This document shows, in pieces, positions 46,877-55,208 of a stretch of DNA of 64,000 nt. Position 1 is the stretch's first letter. Every line of letters starts with the position of its first letter. The DNA is from Symbiodinium natans (Eukaryota; Sar; Dinophyceae; Suessiales; Symbiodiniaceae): assembly GCA_905221605.1 (NCBI GenBank), contig CAJNDS010002335.1:346887-410886 (forward strand), in the 5' to 3' direction. A model generated the notes under the pieces. The model ran no database searches. It saw nothing but the letters and a program-made list of their open reading frames with translations, and had not been told where the DNA came from. The position numbers were made by a program, and so were the translations under genes.

Positions 46877-46953
46877 GCTCCGGGGAGCTCGATCTTGAAG
46901 AGTACCTCGAGTTTGCGAAGTTTGTGGCCGACCGCATCCGCAAGATGCAGCAT
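46877..46953 (+). CDS. EF-hand exon, second half of loop B and exiting helix
   Basis: After CACACAAG the exon continues SGELDLEEYLEFAKFVADRI then RKMQH and ends at a GTGGGC donor. The loop D-E-D-G-S-G-E-L-D-L-E-E is fully canonical. Phase 0 exit matches the exon at 47458. Confidence 0.85.
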
Positions 46954-47457
46954 GTGGGCTACATGGATGAGGCTCAGCGCGTGCCCTGGCGACCTTTGAG
47001 AAGTTCAAGCCTTTACTGACACTGTACTGTACTTGTAGTCAGAGACCCGCAAGCGTCAACAAGGCCTGGCCAAGGTTGATGTGTGGTCTTCGTCCAGCGC
47101 TCCCAAGATAAAGTCAATACAAGAAAGTCGAATCATCGAAGCCCTAAATCCCAGGCCCGCCTTGAATCCAGAATTGGAGATGATCAGGATCGAAATCATT
47201 GGGTTCCTCTTCTAGAACATACTCTGTAACTTATAGTCCACAAGCCTTTGTGAATCCAGATGCCCCTAGTTGGTATGGCTTTCTGCTGAGTTCCCTGCTG
47301 AGGGGTGCTACAAGCGGACCCATTTGGGAGCTGGGACCTAAACCAGACCCTGGGTGGCCACTAAGATACTAAAATCCTAACCCACAACCCTGAATCCTTA
47401 GCCCTCAACCCTCAAACCCCCAAACCTCTACCCCCCAAACCCTGTCACGCCTCTGAG

Positions 47458-47486
47458 ATGGGTTACGGCGAGGAGGAGTACATGCG
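47458..47486 (+). CDS. EF-hand locus microexon
   Basis: MGYGEEEYMR between a CCTCTGAG acceptor and a GTCCGT donor in phase 2. It joins in frame to 47848. The acceptor is the only one in this series not followed by G. Confidence 0.6.
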
Positions 47487-47741
47487 GTCCGTGTCCTGGA
47501 ATCGGGGGAGCTTCCTCAGTTGCCATGGGGCTTGGGAAAGCTTGACGGTTCAGGGCTTAGGGCTTATGCTGGCCATTTTTCGCTTTATTTCCGGTTTTTG
47601 GGGCAGTTGGAGGTCTCACGCTGCGCTGGGCAGAGGCAGCTTGCATTGACGTGGCAAAAGCAAAAAAAAAACAAACCAAGGAGTCCGCAGGCTTGGGCTG
47701 CTTTCGAGCCCTCCATGAAACCCCAAAGCCTCAACCCTGAA

Positions 47742-47836
47742 TCCTAGACCCTGCACCCTAAACCCTGAAGCTGAAAAAGCCTAAGCCCCCTGAATCCTAA
47801 ACCCTAAACCCTAAACCAACCCTAAACCCTAAACCC
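47742..47836. repeat. CCCTAAA telomere-like array
   Basis: Repeated CCCTAAA/CCCTGAA units immediately upstream of the acceptor at 47847, filling the 3' part of an intron in the EF-hand gene. Confidence 0.9.
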
Positions 47837-47847
47837 GAATTCAACAG

Positions 47848-47884
47848 GCTCTGGGATGCCTTCGTAGCAGCGGATGAGAACATG
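47848..47884 (+). CDS. EF-hand microexon, first half of loop C
   Basis: Frame (R)LWDAFVAADENM. A GA donor (GAGCCT at 47885) joins it in phase 0 to 48273, giving the loop D-E-N-M-D-S-H-L-E-E-E-E with Asp1, Asn3, Asp5, Leu8 and Glu12. No GT or GC donor restores the loop, so this is good sequence evidence for a GA 5' splice site. Confidence 0.75.
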
Positions 47885-48272
47885 GAGCCTTGGAGGGTTC
47901 TGTGGGTTTCGTGGCTTTGCGGCGACTTGTGGGGCTTAGGGCAAGTGCTTTTTCGGGTTTAGAGCATAAATAAATGAATAAACAAATAAATGAAAACATA
48001 ATATATATATATATATATATATGTATGCGTGTACGTTTTTTTTGTTGGGGGGGGGGGAAGGCGGTTGGGGAATGGGTTTTGGGTAAAGGGGCATGTTGTG
48101 GGGTTCAGGAATTGTTGGGCTTTGGGGGTTGGAACTTCCTTTGTCCGAATGTCGGCTGAGAATCTTCTGAGCATGGCTGGCCTCAGTGTTCTCGGCTGCC
48201 CGAGTTCCCACCCAGCGGCCTACTTAGCCTCCAACCCGAAACCCTAAACCCTTCACAACCTGAATTCAGCAG

Positions 48273-48310
48273 GATTCCCACCTCGAAGAGGAAGAACTCC
48301 TGGCGCCCTG
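48273..48310 (+). CDS. EF-hand exon, second half of loop C
   Basis: After TTCAGCAG the frame reads DSHLEEEELLAPWPDK; a GC donor at about 48303 (GCGCCC) or a GA donor at about 48312 is possible. It completes EF loop C begun at 47848. Confidence 0.7.
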
Positions 48311-49138
48311 GCCTGACAAGCTCTTAAGCCCCAAACCCTGAGCCATTCTCTGCTTTGGGGGGAAATCCCAGGGCCGGTTGTAGAAGTATGTAATCGTGGA
48401 GGGTGTCGGTGGCATCAGGTTCGTGGGTTAGGGCTTGGGATGTACAGGCCTTTCACCATTCAGTTAATGCTCAGTACAGAAGTGTATGATACGATACTTC
48501 CCTGTTGCATGCCCCTTCATCACTCAGTGTACACAGTGTTTCAACTCATACTGCTATTTGACATTGTGCCGAGCGAGTGACTGCTGCGCGTCCGACGCTT
48601 GGCGGTTGCTTCATAGCCCTCGGTGGTGCATGGGAGTCTGGCTTGCCTTCAGTCCAGTAGCAAAAAGGGCTTGGGAGACAATCGGTTAGTAGGAGGAGGT
48701 TCGAGATTCAGGGTCCCTTGAATTAGAGGACGCGTGTGCGCGGGGGGAAGAGGGGGGCGGGCGGGGGCATTGCACCTGTGGCGATACTCGGATGTGCTGC
48801 ACGAGGGCTTAGATCCAGATTGCGTCGGGCCGTTCAGCACATAATCTCAAGTCCGATTTGGGCTGCAAAAGAACCGCAAGAAGTCAGGGACTACGAAGGG
48901 ACTTGTCATTTCGGAGGTGTCTGGGCTGTGGGTTGGATCGGTTAACTGGTATGCTGAACTATAATTAGTTGAATGCCGGCATGCCCCAGCTTCGAGAAAA
49001 CATCTTTCGCAGAAACAAGCAAGGCTTAACTTGAGAAGTCGGGACCGAGATATAATAACATTACAAACTCGTAACAATATAACTATGGAAATATAGTAAA
49101 TATACAAAATAAAGAAACAATGCTTAATATAACTCAAG

Positions 49139-49213
49139 AAGCTCGAGGTTGCCGTGCAACAAGCTCGACCAGAGGCTTTTCGGAACGCATTCGGGGGGTG
49201 TCTCACGGGTGGG
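49139..49213 (+). CDS. EF-hand locus exon; intron after it begins with telomere repeats
   Basis: After AACTCAAG the frame reads KLEVAVQQARPEAFRNAFGG then CLTGG, with the donor GTTTAG at 49214, which is the start of a TTTAGGG-type run. An earlier GT at about 49198 is an alternative. The helix ending FRNAF fits an entering EF-hand helix. Confidence 0.5.
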
Positions 49214-49252
49214 GTTTAGGGTTCAGGGTTCAGGGTTTAGGGTTTAGGGAGG
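49214..49252. repeat. TTTAGGG telomere-like run at an intron 5' end
   Basis: GTTTAGGGTTCAGGGTTCAG followed by GGTTTAGGGTTTAGGG, beginning at the proposed splice donor. Confidence 0.85.
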
Positions 49253-49476
49253 ATGCCCCAAACTCATGTGAAGAGAAGTCGCGATTTCGGGCGACGTGTG
49301 TTTCTTCATCTAGCCAGCAGTCAGTCGAAGATAGTCGAAGGTATTCCGGGCAAGTTGTTGCATTTGGTGAGACCTGAAAATTCTGAGGAGTCAATGTTGA
49401 ATTCTTACTTCAGAATTAAGCCCCAGGGCCGAATATTGTTAAGCCTTACATAATCCTCAGCCGCCTCAAGCCGCAG

Positions 49477-49560
49477 TTCAGTCTCGGTCAGGCCGAAATC
49501 AACTCCAGCGACATCCGTGCCATACTGAAGGATCAAGGCATCGGATACTGGAAGCAGGCG
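49477..49560 (+). CDS. EF-hand locus exon with degenerate loop
   Basis: The frame FSLGQAEINSSDIRAILKDQ then GIGYWKQ follows AG acceptors at 49470 and 49476. G-Q-A-E-I-N-S-S-D-I-R-A-I-L keeps the hydrophobic position 8 and an acidic position 12 (Asp), but lacks the early Asp ligands, so calcium binding is doubtful. Confidence 0.6.
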
Positions 49561-49821
49561 GGTGTATCTTCGGATATGTTCAGCTGGCTCATGGCCTCAA
49601 CCGGGCAGCTTCACACGCCCTGCGCTCCCTCTGCTCTTCGTAATTTGAGGGCTTTGTGCAGCTACAGGGTGTTTTTTATACTTGAGGAAGCTCGTCATTA
49701 ACTCTTTCTGGGAACAGTTGTGTGGGTACCGGGTCTCAAATCCCTTGATATAGCTACCTGTATTTCGTAGTTGAGCCCAGAACCTGGAGGTGCAGTAAGT
49801 TTTGCTGCCCAACGCTCACAG

Positions 49822-49885
49822 GAAGTGAAGATGACCATGCATGACTTCTTGACGATCATGAAGGACACTGCGCTGCAGTGGCTAG
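49822..49885 (+). CDS. EF-hand locus exon
   Basis: After ACGCTCACAG the frame reads EVKMTMHDFLTIMKDTALQW then L, with a GTGCGG donor in phase 1. Pattern M-T-M-H-D-F-L-T-I-M-K-D is a loop end plus exiting helix. It is the last EF-hand exon before the peroxidase gene. Confidence 0.65.
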
Positions 49886-50105
49886 GTGCGGTGTGTGTGT
49901 GTGTGTGGCGTGTAGGGCAGCACATGGAATATGAACTGATACCATGCTCCATGGATTGGCTGTGCTTCTCGCACGAGGGCGCCTTGCGCAACGTGATGCT
50001 TCGATAGTCCGAGATCGATGCCTCAATGGCAAGAAGTGGACGTGGCCACAAAGCCACCACAACTCTGGGAACTCCGCGTCCTCTAAGCTATTTAGTAAAC
50101 CCTGA

Positions 50106-50117
50106 TTTGGGCTCAAG
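50106..50117 (+). other. Spliced-leader-like motif upstream of the peroxidase gene
   Basis: TTTGGGCTCAAG matches 11 of 12 bases of the 3' end of the dinoflagellate spliced leader (TTTTGGCTCAAG, general knowledge). It lies 84 nt before the ATG, in the place expected for a relict leader in a retroposed mRNA. Confidence 0.45.
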
Positions 50118-50201
50118 CCGTTGGCCGCGCATCTTAGAAGTCTTAGATTTCGTGAGGCTTTACGGGCAAGATTCCCGGACCTCGTTGTTGCGGCCTACGC
50201 C

Positions 50202-51315
50202 ATGGGGAACGCGCAGTGCTGCCATTCCTCCGACACCAGCCCAGATGCTGCTGCCGAAGCCATGCCGGCCATGGAGTCCTGGCCAGCCAACCTTGGCAAG
50301 TCAGCGCTCGATGTGCCCACCGTGTCCGGCGGCAACACAGCACAGGAACGCACCTACAAAGTCGTCCTGGAGAAGAAAGAAGGCCAGAAGTTGGGTCTTG
50401 ATGTGGACTACATGGCAGAGCGCAGTGTGCTTCCAATCTTGGTCGTCTCTGGTGGGATCGCCGAGATGTGGAACAAGCAGCACCCTGAGAGGAAGATGAA
50501 CACAGGCGACAGCATCACGGAAGTCAACGGCATGAAGGGCAATGTCAAGCTTATGCTTGAGAAATGCAAGGCAGACCAAACCCTGGAGATGACCGTCGTC
50601 CGATGTCTAACCTATGGACATTTGGTAGCTGACTTGGAAAAGTTGATGCTCGTGAAGGGTTGCGGCCCGATCATGATCCGCTTATCCTGGCACGATGCCG
50701 GTGTTCACAATGGTGTGGACGGCTGCCCGAATGCCGCAATGCGACTTGCTGGTGGGGGCGAACATGCCTTCGGGGCAAACGCTGGATTGCCACAAGTAGC
50801 CATCCCGCTTCTTCAGGCCATCAGTGACAAGTACGTGCCGCAGCTCATCTCCCATTCAGACCTCTGGGCGCTTGCAGCGAATGTGGCCATCAAGGTCATG
50901 GGAGGACCTGACATCGTCACGCACTTCGGCCGCATCGATGCTCAGTCTCCCGCTCAGGGGGCGAACTCTGCTGCGGGGCGACTTCCGGATGGTGACAAAG
51001 ACGCCCAGCACCTTCGTGACATTTTCCGGCCCAAGGGCTTCACTGACAAGGACATCGTTGCACTGTCCGGTGCACACACGGTTGGGGCCTGCCATGCGGA
51101 GCGTTCTGGCTTTGAAGGGCCTTGGACATCTGACAAGCTGAAATTCGACAACACCTATTTCCGGGATCTGCTGAACAAGACCTGGACGATGGAGACCGTC
51201 AAGTCGGGAAACAAGCAGTACCGGTCGGGCAAGGAGATGATGCTGACAACCGACATGGCCCTTGTTGAAGATCCGGCGTTCAAGGAGCATACCCTCAAGT
51301 ATGCCTCAAACCAGG
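50202..51315 (+). CDS. Ascorbate-peroxidase-type class I haem peroxidase with acylation motif and PDZ-like domain, exon 1
   Basis: The enzyme reduces H2O2, probably using ascorbate or cytochrome c. ATG 50202 opens MGNAQCC: Gly2 fits myristoylation and Cys6/7 palmitoylation, so membrane anchoring is likely. Residues about 47-130 resemble a PDZ domain (KLGLDVDY ... GDSITEVNGM). The peroxidase domain follows: distal RLSWHDAG with Arg160, Trp163 and His164; proximal LSGAHTVG with His292; GPWTSDKLKFDNTYF with Trp308; then MLTTDMALVEDPAF. All catalytic residues expected in the family are present. The frame also opens upstream at 50121, but the MGNAQCC start is more meaningful. Read without splicing it stops after QGA at 51323, cutting the C-terminal helix; a GC donor at 51316 joins it to exon 2. 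Intron-poor, unlike its neighbours. Confidence 0.92.
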
Positions 51316-51451
51316 GCGCCTGAGAGTGGTCGAGCAGTATATCCTTTAGCCTTCTTTAAGGGGTATAGCCGCATAGCCTATAATCACCATGCACTTCCAA
51401 GAAAGTGCTCTCAAATTCATGTAGGGTGCATAGGAACCCCGGACCAGCAAG

Positions 51452-51531
51452 GTGCCTTCTTTGACGATTTCAAGGAGGCCTGGATAAAGCTACAGGAGCT
51501 TGGGTGCGGTCAGTTGCGGGACATCCTCTGA
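51452..51531 (+). CDS. Ascorbate-peroxidase-type gene, exon 2 (C-terminus)
   Basis: After CAGCAAG the exon completes a split Gly codon and reads GAFFDDFKEAWIKLQELGCG then QLRDIL and TGA (51529-51531). F-F-x-D-F-x-x-A-x-x-K-L-x-E-L-G is the conserved C-terminal helix of class I peroxidases, so the splice is strongly supported. The intron (51316-51451) uses a GC donor. The spliced product is 397 residues. Confidence 0.9.
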
Positions 51532-51839
51532 GGCTATGAAGGGACACTTTTGAAGTTCACGCCCTCGTGTGCTGGCAGCCCTCCATGGCAAAAGGCATGG
51601 TAGCTCTGCCCTTTCCTTCATGTGGCCGGATGTTGAGAGCCAGAGCCGTCACAACACCGTCAAAACCTCCATGCCCTCCCCCCACTCATCCCCTCTCCCT
51701 TGCATCCTGGTTTGTTGAACAACGGACGGCTCAATGGCTTATGTATGTGGGCGATCTCTAGTTGCAATGATTAGTCGAGCGCTTCAGCTGTGCCGTTTTC
51801 GGGTCGCGAGTTCTGAAAGCCCGTTGATGCCAGCTGAAG

Positions 51840-51890
51840 CTCCGGCAAAATGGAAATCCGCATGTTCCTGGAGCTGTTCAGCAGAGGCTA
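51840..51890 (+). CDS. EF-hand-like exon downstream of the peroxidase
   Basis: After CAGCTGAAG the frame reads SGKMEIRMFLELFSRGY. S-G-K-M-E-I-R-M-F-L-E-L-F is the second half of an EF-hand loop and helix. It either continues the EF-hand gene across the peroxidase or belongs to a second EF-hand gene; its required entry phase (2) does not match the exit phase (1) of the exon at 49822, so at least one exon lies between. Confidence 0.55.
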
Positions 51891-52435
51891 CACATACTAG
51901 TTGCTAGTTGCTAGTTGATTCCTATACTACTCGACCATCGGAAGGCGGATCTCATCAACGAAGGAGGCCTCAAAGGGCTTGCCTTCCAGAGCTTCTTTTT
52001 TAATCACACGGTGCCTTGCGGCATGGCTCAATGCGTGTCATGCATGCGATTCCTCAGAAGGCTTCTTGACCATGGACCCGTGAAGGATCCATCGATTCTG
52101 TGGCGCAGAACCAGCATTGACATCATAGCCATGAGTAGGGTTTAGGGTTTGGATTCTGCCTTTCGTATACAGCGCCCCACAAGCTCTCTCTCACACCTCC
52201 TCTTTGTTGTCCACTTTGCACTGCCTCGTCGTCAAGAAAAGGCCGCAGCTTAGGGCAGGGCGCTTTGTGCTCGTGGCAAGTTGATTCCGCAACGCGAGCA
52301 GCTCGCGTTTCTTGTTCCGACCCTATGGCTTCCCAGATACGGGCCTGATTGAAAGCCACTCGGGCTGATCTAAAATGTCGAATAGGTCTACTGCTTGGCC
52401 GAACTCGCGCTTTCCAAGCGCCTAAATTCGCTCAG

Positions 52436-52512
52436 GATGTGGATCAGCTGCAGGCCTGGAGGATCATGGGGGCCGACAAGGGTGTGGAACCTCGGCTCAA
52501 AGTGGCAGAGTG
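52436..52512 (+). CDS. Probable exon of the second EF-hand segment
   Basis: After TTCGCTCAG the frame reads DVDQLQAWRIMGADKGVEPR then LKVAE. An A/T microsatellite follows at 52530. Coding-like composition, helix pattern; no specific motif. The 3' limit is not resolved. Confidence 0.45.
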
Positions 52513-52529
52513 TCGGTGTGCGCGTGCGA

Positions 52530-52595
52530 TATATACGTATATATTATGCATAATATATCTATATATATCTATATATATATATATATATATATGAA
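52530..52595. repeat. TA microsatellite
   Basis: Long TATATA run with short interruptions. Confidence 0.95.
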
Positions 52596-52867
52596 AATAT
52601 ATGTGTGTGTGTACGCGTGTGAGGAAGCCTTTAAGCAAGATATAGGTTCGTCTGAGAGCCTTCTGTATTCTGTTTAGTAACAGACTTTGTAGTACGGGGG
52701 ACTCCGGAGCCTGACAAGAGTATACTCCCGCAGCCATGAGGGCTTAAAGCCTTTAAGCTCCACCCTGAAGCTCGAAGTCCCTAACTCGCCCTAATTTAAG
52801 GCCGCAGAATTCTAAACAGGCCTAAACACCTCAAGCCCCTCAAGCCCCTCCAGAGCCGACATGCGAG

Positions 52868-52926
52868 GAGAAGGATGCCGTGGAAGGCTTCATGGCCAAA
52901 TTCAGCATCAGCCCGGTTCTACGGAG
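52868..52926 (+). CDS. Probable exon of the second EF-hand segment
   Basis: After ATGCGAG the frame reads EKDAVEGFMAKFSISPVLR and ends at a GTTTGG donor (phase 2). Compatible with an EF-hand helix pair; not diagnostic. Confidence 0.5.
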
Positions 52927-53712
52927 GTTTGGGATTTTGATGTTTTGGGTGCTTTGCCGTCACTTGCCTGCGCGTGGGTCGTGTATTCATTGTGGTCTTC
53001 AAGAAGGTTTTGCGCTTTCTGCACTCCCCGACTATGATCTGTATTCTTTATCTGTGTTCCTGGGTGTTGCCGACGATCTCGGTTCACTCCTGGGGCTCCG
53101 GGACTTATGTGGAGCTGAAAGGGCATTGCAAGGTTGAACGGCAACCCTGAGCCCTCGCCCGCCCCCAGTTGGGGCGATGATGCATCGACCGAGGATTCAT
53201 TGGGGTGTGGAGGATGCTCACCAAGAATCCCAAGGCCCAGCTGCACACATTCACTATAGGGCGCGGAATAAATACTTATACAATTTTCCCTTGAGGGTGT
53301 ACACCCTGAAGAGAGAAGCCCTCGAACTTCTGATAGAGAAGCGACATCTACCCCCCAGGTCAGGACATTGTGTCCTCTCGCTTTAAGGCGCATAGAACCC
53401 AGCAAGAATATCAAGAGCAAGAACACAAGAATCGCAGCAAGAACGAGCAAGAAGCTCCAACCTCGAGCCCGAGACCATTGTGCATAGCCCGATTCCTCTT
53501 GGCCCCTAAGTCACTCCTCAGAGGCCCCCAAGAGCCCAAGCGCCCGAACTTTAGGGTTTGGGGTTGTGGGTTTGGGTTCATATGGTTTGTACGGGGTCTA
53601 TAGTGTTTCTAGGGCCTAGGGTTTTTGGGTTCATAGGCTTTGTAAGGTTTGTCGTGTTTGGGGTTTAGTGAAACCCCATGGGACGTTTCTTGGCCCAGCC
53701 GCTGTTGAACAG

Positions 53713-53740
53713 GAGGATTCCGTCTCGCCGAAGGAGCTGG
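53713..53740 (+). CDS. EF-hand microexon
   Basis: After TTGAACAG the frame reads EDSVSPKELG with a GTAGGG donor in phase 1. V-S-P-K-E-L is the loop C-half typical of calmodulin-like proteins (hydrophobic 8, Glu 12). It joins in phase 1 to the exon at 54636. Confidence 0.6.
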
Positions 53741-53814
53741 GTAGGGCCACTTGGGTGGGTTTGGCTCACGGTTTCCGCCTTCGCTCTCCTAGGACTTCCA
53801 TGAACCCCGCCCCT

Positions 53815-53923
53815 CAGCATGTTCGCCCTTATACTAACAGTCCCTAATTGGGATTATAATGGGGGGGTTACTATAATCCCTATGAAGGATTGTGAGTATA
53901 AGAGGTAACCGGGTAACATCCCA
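53815..53923. mobile_element. Dispersed hairpin element, copy 4
   Basis: CATGTTCGCCCTTATACTAA + CAGTCC on the left; GAAGGATTGTGAGTATAAGA + ...GTAACATCCCAAC on the right, around GGGATTATAATGG...CCTATAATCCC-type inner arms. Intronic by position. Confidence 0.8.
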
Positions 53924-54540
53924 ACCCGCCCCGTGCTTTTTGAGAGTGTGGATTTCTGATTTTGGACCAGGAGGTTGAGCATGTTTGCAAATGACGGCCA
54001 ATACGTACCAGGCTACAGATTGATACGGACTTCGCATGACAATGGGAACATCGGAAGCCAACATATTGCAGAAGCAAGTCGCAGCCATGAGCCATTCTCC
54101 CAGGCTGTGAAGGCTTTGCCTGGCCTCTTGGGCAGCAATAAGAGGTCGGGAATTTGGAGCGCGCTGCGTTACAGCATACAAGGGTGCCCTGAAACTCAAA
54201 ACCCGGCACTCTACAACCCTAAACCCTAAACCCTAGATGATGGGTCCCTCATTGGCTTCCCTGTTATCAGACGGCCTGGCGAGCAATCCCTTTTCATTGA
54301 ACACAGCGGGAGCTTAGAGTCCAGCCAGGGTGTGGACGAGAGTGACTCGAAAGCCAACACAAGGAACGGCAGCCCAAAAGCGTTTTCGTCTACGGGCTTT
54401 CCCAAGAAAATCCCGAAAGGCACAATCCTGAAGCCTGCAGGAATGGCGCCTGAAGGTATCCCGAAAGACCTCCCAGGTTGGACCTCGAACCCTGCAAAAA
54501 ACCCTAAACACTAAACGCAATCTTAACGCCGTTCCGTTAC

Positions 54541-54578
54541 AGTTGCCCCGCGGATCTTGGCTAGACGGGTGGCAAAAC
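54541..54578 (+). repeat. Recurrent GGCGGGTG|GCAAAA cassette
   Basis: CGGATCTTGGCTAGACGGGT + GGCAAAA after a GTTACAG, matching the cassette at 26549. Confidence 0.45.
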
Positions 54579-54635
54579 AATCTCATGTAAACCCCTAAAC
54601 CCCAAACCCTCCTTAGCCCTCTTGGCGAAGCTCAG

Positions 54636-54720
54636 GTGCGCAGATCAAGATCGCGAGGATCCGCTACCTTCAGCAGATTGGATTCGAGTCGCCCGGGGCT
54701 CAGTCCTATCTACTACGCGG
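54636..54720 (+). CDS. Exon of the second EF-hand segment
   Basis: After GAAGCTCAG the frame reads AQIKIARIRYLQQIGFESPG then AQSYLLRGL. Entry phase 1 matches the exit of the exon at 53740. An amphipathic helix as expected after an EF loop. The 3' limit is approximate. Confidence 0.5.
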
Positions 54721-55054
54721 GCTTCGTAGGATGACAAGGGCCATCCCCTCCCCAAAGGGTGGACCCCCGACACCCTCAACCCTAAACCCTACACCGTTTC
54801 AGCTGGGGCGAGCCAGGTTGTGCATCAGACTCTTTCGGCCTGTAGCGTTTGAAGATGGATGGTGCCAGACCACGGGTTGCTTAACAAGCCATCAGGTGGT
54901 CTGAAGGGCCCGATCTGGAGAGGAGAGCTCCCCACATGTCGCCCTCGGGAGTGTGTGTGGGCTTTTCGTGATTTGGGGTGTATGGTCACTTGGGGGGTCG
55001 GGGGAGCCTCGGGGCCCTTTTTGCGAACCATGTGAATCACGAAACCACGACTGT

Positions 55055-55107
55055 TCCCTGCGGAGTGATCCCAGAGGGGGTCTGCTAGGCGAGTGGCAAA
55101 AAAAAAC
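55055..55107 (+). repeat. Recurrent GGCGGGTG|GCAAAA cassette
   Basis: CTGCGGAG then TGATCCCAGAGGGGGTCTGC + TAGGCGAGTG and GCAAAAAAA. A close neighbour copy lies at 55668-55706. Confidence 0.45.
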
Positions 55108-55155
55108 AACCCTCAACCCGAAACCCTATCTCCAAACCCACCCCCCGGTGCTGAG

Positions 55156-55208
55156 GATCGACTTCAGCAACTTCCTTCAGGTCATGCGCAAGAATGGGTC
55201 TGAGCTCG
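55156..55208 (+). CDS. EF-hand exon
   Basis: After GGTGCTGAG the frame reads IDFSNFLQVMRKNGSEL with a GTGACG donor. I-D-F-S-N-F-L-Q-V-M-R-K is the classic end of an EF-hand loop and its exiting helix. Confidence 0.6.
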
